Shown here: one piece after another, positions 34,999 to 45,143 of the stretch | Position numbering within the stretch: position 1 is the stretch's first letter | Layout: every line of letters begins with the position of its first letter | NCBI GenBank assembly: GCA_932294295.1 | Contig: OW028576.1 | Location: 24,807,227-24,871,226 of the forward strand | DNA length: 64,000 bases | Direction: 5' to 3' | From: Alitta virens | Taxonomy: Eukaryota; Annelida; Polychaeta; Phyllodocida; Nereididae | Program-made: the position numbers and the translations under genes | Notes under the pieces: generated by a model | Database searches by the model: none | Told to the model about the DNA's origin: nothing | The model's input: only the letters and a program-made list of their open reading frames with translations

Positions 34999-35802
34999 TT
35001 ACTCAAATGAAATAAGGTCACAAAAGTAATCATTACACACAGCAAACAGACAAGTATCGTGACAAGTCTTAGTCAATAAATTGATGTCATTTCTGGAATT
35101 AATCCCTAATGATTTTAACAGGATTGATTGCATGTTGGGAGTAATAGTAGAATGAATGCCATAATAACACTGTTTCTCTATCGGGTTTACACTATATACT
35201 GATTTTGAGCACATTTCTCTGTCCCCAACCAAATGAGCGTACAAATGATCTGTAGTGTCACACCAATTCCAATCACTGCTGAAACATAAACAGCATTTAA
35301 ATTCTACTGTTAATTTCATCAAAGTTTTGTTGTTCTCATCAAAGATGCACTGTTGTGGAAGGTTTGTAAACTGCATTTCACCTCCAAGATGGTTAAGATG
35401 CCAGCATAAATCTGGATATGATAAAAAGTCATCTGCCATGCCATATTTGGTCGTCTTGTGTAAGGCTTTTTTCCAAACATCAAGCATACCATACTGATTA
35501 TAGTTGTGTATCCATTGTTGGGAGCATACATATAATCGAACGTTCATTAAGGATGCATCTTCAGTCAGAATCACTCCATAACAATGTTCTTCTGTGTGAT
35601 TATTTACACAATTGAGCAGAATTTGTAAACATTCCAGGAGTCCAGTGCTTGTGTCAGGTAAAGTAGAAATATTAAATCCTTGTGCTGATTTGTAAGAATT
35701 TTCCAAAAGGCTAGTAATTGCACAATTGTTTTTAATGCCATACAAAGGCTTTGCAGTATTGTAAGGACAGTATATTGGAAAATTTAAATCATAGTTAGCC
35801 AT
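34999..35802 (-). CDS. Unknown 267-residue Cys/His-rich viral-type protein
   Basis: A single uninterrupted frame from ATG 35802 to 34999. It is rich in Cys, His and Asn. A CCLC...CDTTDHLYAH segment around residues 170-190 has the spacing of a possible C2H2-like metal site, but it is not a canonical zinc finger. There is no signal peptide or membrane segment. It is intact in a region where longer genes are broken. The upstream side (35803-36317) could hold its promoter. Family unknown. Confidence 0.5.
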   Translation of the reverse strand: MANYDLNFPIYCPYNTAKPLYGIKNNCAITSLLENSYKSAQGFNISTLPDTSTGLLECLQILLNCVNNHTEEHCYGVILTEDASLMNVRLYVCSQQWIHNYNQYGMLDVWKKALHKTTKYGMADDFLSYPDLCWHLNHLGGEMQFTNLPQQCIFDENNKTLMKLTVEFKCCLCFSSDWNWCDTTDHLYAHLVGDREMCSKSVYSVNPIEKQCYYGIHSTITPNMQSILLKSLGINSRNDINLLTKTCHDTCLFAVCNDYFCDLISFE

Positions 35803-36317
35803 GACAAAATCGTTCTCACATTACAGTGCCATTTCGTTTAGTATGAACACACAGCTTTCACACAGCTTTCAAGCGATTGGTGGAGACCACTTGACCACGT
35901 CTGGTAGGTGGTCACTTCGCATAAGTTGTAATGTCACCAAGTTTATCCAATCCAGTCTGTTAAGCTGCTCATTGAAATGGAAACATACATCAGTGGAGCA
36001 ATAGCATGACTTGCTGACTGCTTGTTATCCAATAAAAATAAGGAAAAGATGACATGTCAAGCCTACTCCACTGAACCACAGTTAATCCATGTCTGCACAC
36101 TAAGCGAAATGACTGCAAATGAACATATATTTGATATGCAAAGCTTTTTATAGTTCAGCTGAGAGGAGGGGGGGGGCATTGCCTTGCCTCTATAGACTGT
36201 ATTACAGCGTTAGTGCCAGGCCATTCTTCTAACAACAACCCTCCCCCCCCTCTCCTCTCTCCAGTTGAATCTTGGTGAACAGATTAACCTCATATGTATG
36301 GATTTTTGAAATATAGC
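35803..36317. other. Intergenic region with opposed G and C runs
   Basis: No gene is supported. At about 36163-36178 there is a G-rich run ('gaggagggggggggc') and at about 36238-36262 a C-rich run ('ccctcccccccctctcctct'), roughly complementary, so the DNA between could form a stem. A short duplication 'cacagctttca' lies near 35850-35870. Confidence 0.4.
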
Positions 36318-38502
36318 TTAGGAAACTATTTGGGTTGTTTCGGTGGCCATATTTTCATCATCAGCATTGTTTAATTTCAAAGTTAGTTCAGTGTACTTTC
36401 TTTCAGCTTTTTTCGCTCTAAAAAATTTAGCAAATTGAGATCTGATATTGGGCACAAAATCCAACAACGACAATACGAAAGCCACACAAACTATTCCAAA
36501 TGGTGAAAATATAAAACCAAGAACAGTGCTAAATTTACTTCCGAGCAGTCCACCCACGAGGTCATGTATGGCTTTGGTTATACTGCCCGTGCGTCCAGCA
36601 ACTTGATCTGAAAAATCTCTGGCCTGTTTCAATGCTGCTTCTGTTTTGCTCTTATAAATTGTTAAGTTTACCTTTTGAGCTTTAAGTATTTTCTTCAATT
36701 TTCCAGCAAATTTATTGGAAACTTGTACATACTGATCCAATTCATCTTGCACAGAAAAAGTGATGTTTGGTAATGGCATAGGTGGATAAAGTTTGTTGGT
36801 CACATTGTCATAATGGTTAAGCTGCGCCTCATTCGATTTTGGAAATAAATTGACGACCATAGCAAAATTAAGTGTATGTATGTAAGTGACAAGGTCAGTA
36901 TTGTTTCTTGCATCAACAGTACAACCAGTATACCGTGACGGTAAAAAGAAATCCTTGCCGCTCAAACTACATTAACAAGGTACCATTATCCGACACATAT
37001 TACAAACTTTCAAAAGGGAGTGGGGTCTAGTTGTTGAAAAGGGACAAGTTAGGCTCCAAATGTCTGGTTTTGGGCCTATTTGTGACGCGTGCATTAAAAA
37101 TGAGGAATCTGCTGTGAGTTGTACAGCACTTCCATAAGGTTGCCATTGGTTCCCATCGATGAAGATAAATTGGCATTTTTCCATAATTTTTTGTTTATTT
37201 TCTATGTATAAGGCAAAAGCACAAGTAATATCTGTGCTTCTACGCTTCCTTAATGCTGGCATACCCGTTGAACATACTTTCGCATATGGTTGGCCTTGAC
37301 AAGAAAAGAATAATTTATCGGATAATTCCATATATCTTTCATTATAGACACTGACTGCAAGAAAAGTCGGTAAATCTCTCAATAATGTGAATTTTACTTG
37401 CATATCACTCGTCTGGTATTCCATACCAGCAGTGGCAGGGACTGGATATACATCTAAACGATATACTGACATAATCCCTTCTTTTCTTAGTAAGGGTACA
37501 TTAATTGATACGTATAAGGTACTCCCAGGTCCACCTGTGTTTTTTTTATGAACGTAGGCGATATTTTTTAGATTATAATAATAGCTGAGTTTCTGAGAAG
37601 GTAGATGTAGATTAGAAAAGTCTCTTGCAGTCAATACTTTGCTGGTGATGTGTTTAATTAAATTTCTTAATTCAACTTCTGGAATTAACATGGGGTTAAT
37701 GTAACCAGCTGTTAATCTGATTATACCACTTGCCCACCTCTGAACACTAAGCTCAGTTTCTTCCACATAATGCAATTGTTGGTAAAACCTTTGAAATAAC
37801 ATTATCGTCCAAAGATGTCACAAAATACATGCGATTTAGCAGGTCAATTTCAGCCAAACCCACCTTCTGGTAAGTTTTAAGCATGTCGGATATTGTAGCA
37901 TTTATTTTTTTATCTATATAATCTCCCTCTTTGCGTAAACCTTGTAATCTCTCATTAGACAACACAGAAAGCGATAGGACATTGTTATCAAAATTCTTGA
38001 TACCTTTGGTATTGCTTTCTATCGCGGAGCCTAGGTAGTTTAAATGTCTCTGAAGTTTATGCAACGTTTTGTAAGAAGGCGTACTAAAAAGACTTCCAAA
38101 CATATCACCCACTATATAAGTTGGTAGTTCATAGGTCGCACGTCTTCTCCGTTTTGGGGCAGCTATAGCTATAGGTACCATTTTCGTAGTGTTATTCAAC
38201 ATTTCTTGAAAGGACGAGAATGATTCAACTGCATAGGCATTGGTTTCATCAATAAGAGTGTTTAATGCTAGACATTGATTGTACCAATCCATATCTTCTG
38301 GACATGTGAACTTGGACATATTTTGCACATGGATTGTAGGCCAAGGTATTACCCAAGTATGAGTATAATAGGAAGGTTCACCATTTTCTAAAATATTTCC
38401 AACCTTATCAAAATTGATACCAGACCCTGGTTTTATAATCGTTTGGCGATAATCAACACACAATGTTGTTTCGACCAGAAAAAATAACAAAAATATAATC
38501 AT
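36318..38502 (-). pseudogene. Class I fusion glycoprotein, F/Env-like, copy A (broken)
   Basis: Three frames in order: 38502-37753, 37802-36972 and 36965-36318, about 728 codons in total. A frameshift separates the first two; the last two share a frame and are split by TAA at 36972-36974. Features: hydrophobic signal peptide at the N-terminus; a basic furin-type site (KRRRR, near residue 115) followed by a short hydrophobic/Gly segment; predicted coiled coil; a Cys-rich region; a membrane segment near the C-terminus (around FGIVCVAFVLSLL); and a cytoplasmic tail of about 50 residues. Architecture and spacing resemble baculovirus F and errantivirus Env proteins. It is paralogous to 45144-47195, and the flanking residues align on both sides of the stop. 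Envelope fusion is the expected role of this type. Confidence 0.6.
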
Positions 38503-38592
38503 TTTGTTGGCATGGTCATTGTCTTTTTTTTAAAGAAATGTTTTATTTAAATAGTATTAAACAACTGCTGTTGACAATGGTGGATAATATTA

Positions 38593-41500
38593 TTAATATT
38601 CAAGCGGCCTAAAAAACCTATGTATTGGTACACAACCTTGCACTAACTTTATCTTTTTTTCCACAACAGGGACTTTTGGCTCGTCACACATTCTTTTCCT
38701 AAGTAATTTATTTCTTTGCAAATCTATGTTGATAACTAAGCGGTCTACATTATCAGCCAAAATAAGAATATTTTTATCTTCATCATAACAGACACTCAAA
38801 GTATCAATTCCAGGGATTTGTTCATAGCTTAACTTTGTCAAAGCCTGTTTTAGCATTGTGTGTGATACTGAGACAGGTTTTAATTGCCACAACCACACAC
38901 ACTATATAATCTTTTAAGACTTCAGCCTCTTCACATTCTTTCATTGTAGGAGCATATTTGTTTTCTGGCTTTATTCGCCACATTTCAGGCATAGCTGTGA
39001 CATGTAATTTGTTGATATCAGAATTTATTTCTTTATTCCGCCTCGAGTTGTGTTTACTTTGCCAAGCCTTATTATCATGACATAACCGAAATCGACGGTC
39101 TTGTTCCTGTTGGAATTTAATGCATTTTGGCGAAGCTAGAAATGTATTTAGTATCTTTAATATACCATTGCCAGCTTGAACACTAGAATTACGGAAAATA
39201 TCAATGAACATAGGCGCCTTGTAAATTTCTACCCCTTCAATTTTGCACCACTCAATGGCTCGTTTCGTAGCTAACGTTTTTGGATTTTCGATGTCCCCCA
39301 CTTTTTCTTTGCTCTTTAGCCACTCCACAGGTAGCAAACAATTGCCTTGTTCAATTCTTTTCCGTTCATCAATCATCTTTTCTTTAATCTTAGCCCTTGT
39401 ATTGAGAGCAAGAGCAACAGTTCATAGTGCTAGCAGTAATATCATAACACAACTCTGTAATGGTTCTAGAAAGGATTTCCTGGTGGTGAAGTTCGGAGAA
39501 TGCCAAATCATATGTTTCTAAAAAATTTGAAAAGGCCATCAAAATCATGACGCATTAGCATTTTTATTCCAATAAATTGACAGCATGACTTCAAAATTGT
39601 TGTATCGGCTTTTTTTCCAGATATACCACATTTGTGTAAGGATACTGTAAGATCTGGTAATATTTTCACACCCGCTTAGCATTTTTTGGCAAAGTTGAAC
39701 AATGACAAAAATACTTTCTCGAACTCCAAATAACATGGTTTAGGAAAGAGATGACAATTATTTTTATTCCCAAAATTTACTTCCTCTATGAAAACATTGG
39801 CTTCCTCTATGAATTTTTTGATGATGTCGGTAACATTGGTTTCTCTTGGATTGAAGTTGTAATATTGTGCCATGCTACCAAAATCTAGACAATCTTTCTG
39901 GTTGGGTAACAGGGTCAAAAAACTGAATCAGTATCTCCATTAATAACTGCCATGCCCTTTGTAGCCGCTAACTGCGCTAAGGTCCTTACTTGTTGACGAC
40001 CTATATGGGTAATAGCATCACCTACGAGGCTGCAGAAGCGCATGGTCCCCCCATAAGTTGAATTATTTACGGCTTTTACTGCTAATTGATATAATTCATA
40101 TATCAACCAATCTTGCATGTTATTGTCTCGCTTAGCTTCATCCCTTAATTTTTTGTAGAAAGTCCTAGCTTTTTCCATGTCTCGTGAAGATTTGTTCAAG
40201 ATTGACTTGTAGTATGATTCAGTGGCAAAAAACACGTCATAGTTCACAATACCATAACTGACACTAAACTTGCAATTTCTGGGATTATCCTTGCCAAAGA
40301 CACCCGCTTTACACCTACCAGGGCATGCGTGTGTAACAATAGGCCGTACATTTTCCAAAGAAATCTTATGGTAGTCTTGTCCCTCTTTGAGTTGTAAATT
40401 TTCAATGTCCTTCCAGTCAATCAGCGATGTGCAACAAATATTGTAACCAGCCATTATTGAAGGATATTGGGATTTGAAATCTAATGTAGTGCAAGGTATA
40501 TAGTAACAGCCATAAACATCAGGAATAGTGGTCCCTCCAGGCGGTCTAAGTTCAGGGTAGTCGTTATCCAAATTCCACATGTGGTTTGGTACCCACAATC
40601 TATTTTCTTTTCTCACTTGGCCAATATCCGGTGTAAGCAAATTTTCTTCATATCCTAATCTATCCACCAGTGAAACAACCCTCTTAATGCATAATTCCAG
40701 GTAAAGTTCTCGTTCGTTCAAACCTATAAGTTCGCTAAGAGTCAAATAGAATAGGCATAACTTTTTGACACGAACCAACTTTTCTAACAATAAAGTATTT
40801 ATCATATTATAAACAGCCAGTTTTATTTTATCCCCGAGGAGCCATGTATCAAATAGTTTTTCATAACTAACAGCCTCATCCTTATATTTATTGTATCCCA
40901 AAAGAGTTTCGGCTGCTTCGTCCAATTTACAACCTCTATTTTTGTCACCAACAAATTTCATAACATCAACTAGAATAACATAGTCCATACAAATACTGTC
41001 AATTTTCCTTGTGGCCTTCCAAAAGTTAGAAGGTGTGTATGTATGCAGTTCTTCTTCAACAGTGTCTTCATCTTGTTCGTATTCTTCATCATCTGCTTCT
41101 TCTAACAAAGTCGGTGCATGGTTATGATGAGTAGTACGATCCCTTTCTTCTAAGATTTGGTCACAGTAAACTCCCACACCATAACTTTTGTAATTACTTG
41201 CCTTGTAGTTGTGTGCCAAGCGCGCTGTACCTTGGTCTTCCCGTGACGTATAGCTATATTTTATTGATCTAAACTGTGAGAAATCCTGATGACCTTTCTT
41301 TTTAAATTTATTGTGTCTTTGAGCTAAGAATGGTAGGTCATACTTGAAACCATTGAAAAAACAAATAAATGAACACTGACATCGCAGGACATATCTAGGA
41401 AACTATTCTAATAAGCAATTTTCAGTTTCAAAGAAATGAATGAAAAATGTTTCATTCTCTTTCATGTTTGTGAAAGATGACTGATCAAACTGGCTTTTTA

Positions 41501-42866
41501 TCAATTCAATTACCTTTTTTATGGGACAATGACGATGGGCCTGTGCGATTTCTACATTAGGTGGCATTCTAAGAAACAGGACGTATTCTAGTGGTTCTGG
41601 GTCGTCATGATTAAAGAGCATTGTCGAAATCGATATTACACTTTCTTCCTTAACAACATGGGGTTTATAATCAGATTCAATATCAAAAGCCAACCATCTC
41701 CTTTTATTGGATATACTGCGTGTTAGATTTTGCAAATAATGGCTTCGCTCTTTTTCTGTATGAACCAATACATTATGCTGCCAGAAACATTTCAATGAAG
41801 CTCTGGCATCGTATGCAAACTTTAAAAGTTGAAAATAAACAACGGTTATTGCCTGGTGTAGATCGATACCATCAATTTTGATGTTTTCATCATCTATATA
41901 ACCACCACATTGTTTAACCAGACTGGAAAATTGAGTATACTGTAATTTTTCCACTATGTAGAATATACGTCCCAGTATACTAGTTTTGAGCTGACGCCAT
42001 GTCCAATATTTAGAAAGCGCATATTTAGTGCAAAATTGTGTCTCTACTTTCTCCATTTCCTTTTTGATAACATTTTGTGTTGGGCGATTGGTAACCATTC
42101 GCATAATAGGTTCTATACAGTTGCCCCAGATATTCTGGAACACTTTTTCGGGTTGTAATACACCTCGAAACGGATTGAGTACCTCTCTTTTATTGTCAAA
42201 TATCAATTCTCTATAATGTACTTGTGTTTCAAAATGAGCTCCCCTATCAACAACATCTATGGGCACATTGGTCTTCAAGCGTTCAACAACTGGGATTTTC
42301 TTAGCGTTAAAAAAATGTGTGTCCTGACCTAGACCAATTCCATGTATGACTTTTTTGTCAATGCAAGACATTTCCTCTCTGTTGAGTGACATAATGCGTT
42401 CTCGAAACGTATTTACGTTTGAATGCCCATTTATGTATAATTTCAAAAACAGTTTTGAACCAAGGCATGCTTTTTTGTATGGACGTTTATATACTAATTT
42501 CATGTCCCTAATGGAATGTAAATTCATGTCCTGTAAATATGTAAGTATTTCTTGTCTATAGGCAACATTTGCCCATTTGCTGGGCATATCCATGGTGAAT
42601 TGTAGATAAACCATTTTACGCAAGCCATACACATCCACAAAACATTGTTTTTCTCCATAAACAGAAGGGCTGTCATCCTTTGGTTGAAAGCAAGTAAAAA
42701 CTAAAGGCTGATTAAAATCGTAGTGGTTTCCTGTATTTACCAAATGAGAATTGTCCTTTTTACATTTCTGTAAGACGTTTTGATTGATTCTTGAGTGATT
42801 ATTAAAGGCTGGAACACAACAATTCGTGTAGCACCACCAATTCTTGTGTGGATTTGGTAAGTTCAT
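38593..42866 (-). pseudogene. Herpesvirus-type family B DNA polymerase (UL30-like), broken
   Basis: From ATG 42866 one frame runs to 39915, interrupted by TAG at 41403-41405; after 39915 the C-terminal part is scattered over several frames (39918-39676, 39736-39545, 39376-38822, 38898-38593). Motifs in order: exonuclease Exo I (LAFDIESD, about 41680), Exo II-like NGFKYDLPFL (about 41330-41350, just after the stop), polymerase motif A DFKSQYPSI (about 40460-40485), motif B KAVNNSTYGG (about 40050-40080) and motif C GDTDSV (about 39920-39935). The catalytic aspartates are present. Motif spacing and the lack of protein-priming insertions favour the herpesvirus/cellular type over the protein-primed type. 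Total extent is about 1425 codons. It follows the 181-codon gene with a 4-nt overlap. Confidence 0.75.
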
Positions 42867-43408
42867 TTTGTAGGTTCAATGGTTCTAACACAAAATGATG
42901 CTGCGTTATCTCTCACAAGTGTATCGGTAATGGTAAAGGAATCAATTCCTCCTAGTTGATTAGGTGGGAAAAATAATCGAAAGCGAATAAATTTCTTCTT
43001 ATTTGTAATATTTGTCCAATCAGTATCAATGATTACAGTAGTGGATGATAATAATAAGTCATTCCACAGCCCCTCCGTATAGTAATTTGTAATGCTATAA
43101 GCTATTGCAAGCTCCCTGTTTGCCCTTCGAAGTCTTAAAGTTTTTGACCAATAGAACATGTGGGTTTCTGCCAGTAGCTTCAATACTATTACCTTTTCAG
43201 GCGTAATTCCATTGACCTTATTAGTGACCCCATTCACGTAAGACAATTCTCTACTTATGTCCAGCACCCGAAGGACTGTCCTGTCAAAAAGAAAAGATTG
43301 GTATGGTGCCTTCTTTGGAAATATAGGAATAATATTAGGTCTAGAATTCCAAAAGTTGGTCCCTCTTACGTTCCATTGGGAGGGTAATGGATCTTTAATG
43401 GTATGCAT
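42863..43408 (-). CDS. Unknown 181-residue viral protein upstream of the polymerase
   Basis: An uninterrupted frame from ATG 43408 to TGA 42863. Its stop overlaps the polymerase ATG as ATGA (42863-42866), so the two are likely co-transcribed. A TATA-like 'ttatttaaatattc' lies about 35-45 bp upstream (43442-43455). The sequence is mixed and basic in the middle (KTLRLRRANRELA) and beta-rich toward the C-terminus. No family recognised; a capsid triplex or other structural protein is possible but unsupported. Confidence 0.5.
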   Translation of the reverse strand: MHTIKDPLPSQWNVRGTNFWNSRPNIIPIFPKKAPYQSFLFDRTVLRVLDISRELSYVNGVTNKVNGITPEKVIVLKLLAETHMFYWSKTLRLRRANRELAIAYSITNYYTEGLWNDLLLSSTTVIIDTDWTNITNKKKFIRFRLFFPPNQLGGIDSFTITDTLVRDNAASFCVRTIEPTK

Positions 43409-43617
43409 TTGTGAAATAAATGTGTAGTGTGGAATCCAGGCTTATTTAAATATTCATTTTCCAATCCGAGAGTTGCTTGATCAGTAATGATTGGTCAGGA
43501 ATGAGAGGAGGGGAGGGGATTGGCGGTTGTGCCACAGGGATGGCCGCCCTCCCCCCCCCCCTTTCCCTTTCCTTTTAAATAGGGCAAAGCGTGCAGGTGG
43601 TTTTTCATTACATTTTC
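43409..43617. promoter_or_regulatory. Divergent promoter region with G and C runs
   Basis: Two genes start outward at 43408 (minus) and 43618 (plus). TATA-like strings lie on both sides: 43442-43455 for the minus gene and 'ttttaaatagggc' at about 43572-43584 for the plus gene. Between them are a G-rich run ('gaggaggggaggggattgg', about 43505-43523) and a C run of 14 or so (about 43548-43562). Confidence 0.5.
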
Positions 43618-44802
43618 ATGGACAACATGAAGCCAATCAAGATGTATGAGTCAAGAAGGCTGCACTCAGAAAGATGGAATAAACATATACTGGGGAGACA
43701 AGATTATGGAAAGGCATTTTTGATAACATTTTACCATTTTAAATCGAGTATGATGTTGTTTATGGATCATCTAAAGAAGGTCGAATTACCGACATGGATA
43801 GAGGAGTGCATCATTGCACTTCATCCTCCGGACGACATAGTAGACATTGACCACATACATGTGTTTGTGAAGACTTTGTGTATAATTGAATTGCAAGTGG
43901 TAATAGAAAGTCTGTGCAAAGAATTCAAGCATGATTCAGACGACAGGTTATGTTCCGAGTGGACCGAAATACCTAGTGCTTCCATCGAAGATTATGAGAA
44001 TTATTTGCATCGAGGTTGTTTGTCTCCTGACAAAGATTGTTGTGTGAGAAAAAAGGGTAAAGAACCCTTGGATTTATTTAAAGCTGCCAAATCATTTGTG
44101 TCATCAAGGAACTCGTCACTCACGTTTCTACAATGGTATCTAAGCAGATGCGCTGAAGACCATCGTTTTGTGGGTCAAAAATCTGTTCTGAAAGAATTAG
44201 TGGATGATATGGCCTGTGCACTACACCACAGTTTTTGGAATTACACAACCGAATTGCCGAACTTGTATGGCTATCAAGAAATGCTCTGTGATCATGTTGT
44301 CACACCTGGGGAAAAAGATATTTTATTTTTGTACGACAAGTATGGCAACACTGGTAAGACATCTTTTACAAAATTCTTCAAAACCCGTCATCCCGATGTA
44401 ACAGCAATACTATACAGTGGAAAGGAAGAGTATGTTTTTGAAACTTTATCCCAAGGTTACAGCAAAGGATTAAAATTTATATTTTTCGATTTGTCCAAAC
44501 AAGAAGCAAGCGATTTTGATGTTGATGTTCTGACACAAATTACAGATGGTTTAGTAAGACATGGTCAAAAGGAGCTTGTATTGAATAACAAGGTGAAAGT
44601 GGTTGTGTTTTTACCAATCTTAATCAAATTTCAAGACATCAGCTTCCATAGATGGGATTTATATCAGATCATACCTAATGATCCAGAGGAAAATCCCCAA
44701 AATGATAAGGATTATGTAGCAACACATATCAAGGATTGCTGGAACACGAGTGATAATACTCAAGAGATATCCGACCCAGAAGATGAAGGAACGGATGTGT
44801 AG
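43618..44802 (+). CDS. Rep-like protein: HUH endonuclease plus SF3 helicase (CRESS-virus type)
   Basis: 394 codons from ATG 43618 (the frame also opens from a GTG at 43591). N-terminal domain: a motif 1-like FLITFYHF at residues 34-41; motif 2 DHIHVFV with His79 and His81 (HUH); and a motif 3-like YENYLHRG at 126-133 carrying Tyr126 and Tyr129, but without the usual Lys spacing. C-terminal domain: Walker A YGNTGKTS (242-249), a Walker B-like FIFFDLSK (near 285-292) and a motif C-like hydrophobic strand VKVVVFLPI followed by HRWDLYQI, where CRESS Reps have Asn-x-x-Pro and Asp-Arg-Trp. Such proteins nick DNA and start rolling-circle replication. The C-terminus is acidic. It is intact, has its own TATA-like element, and has AATAAA near 44949. 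Catalytic activity is uncertain because motif 3 and motif C diverge. Confidence 0.65.
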   Translation: MDNMKPIKMYESRRLHSERWNKHILGRQDYGKAFLITFYHFKSSMMLFMDHLKKVELPTWIEECIIALHPPDDIVDIDHIHVFVKTLCIIELQVVIESLCKEFKHDSDDRLCSEWTEIPSASIEDYENYLHRGCLSPDKDCCVRKKGKEPLDLFKAAKSFVSSRNSSLTFLQWYLSRCAEDHRFVGQKSVLKELVDDMACALHHSFWNYTTELPNLYGYQEMLCDHVVTPGEKDILFLYDKYGNTGKTSFTKFFKTRHPDVTAILYSGKEEYVFETLSQGYSKGLKFIFFDLSKQEASDFDVDVLTQITDGLVRHGQKELVLNNKVKVVVFLPILIKFQDISFHRWDLYQIIPNDPEENPQNDKDYVATHIKDCWNTSDNTQEISDPEDEGTDV

Positions 44803-45143
44803 TAAAATGTTTCTTTCAGTTCTTGGGGAAAAAATTAACTAAAATATTTTAAAAAAGAAGATATATATATATGTATATGTCATATATAACCTAACACTGT
44901 TCATATTATTATTGGTGTTAACATTGTACATTGTGAAAATACTCCCAACAAATAAAGACTATTCATAAGAGTCATTTATTGTCAGTAGTTGTTTCTGTCA
45001 TAATTCTGGGGCCATGAAGAAAGCCCTAATCACCCACCCATGAGGAAAGCAAATTTTACTAATTGTTTCTTACCTATTCCAGTGTTTTAAAAATTGCATT
45101 TATATTAAGGATCAATGGTAAATGAATATATTTACCCAAGAAA
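44803..45143. other. AT-rich intergenic region
   Basis: Contains a TA-rich stretch (about 44862-44885), AATAAA near 44949, a small SINE fragment with 'agccctaatcacccaccca' (about 45024-45042) and a TATA-like 'gaatatatttac' at about 45124-45135, just before the next start codon. Confidence 0.4.

Noticed and set aside
38593..42866. Polinton/Maverick origin for the polymerase
   Set aside because: The polymerase motifs and spacing do not look protein-primed, and no viral-type integrase, FtsK-like ATPase or adenain protease is seen; the helicase-primase set fits herpesviruses.
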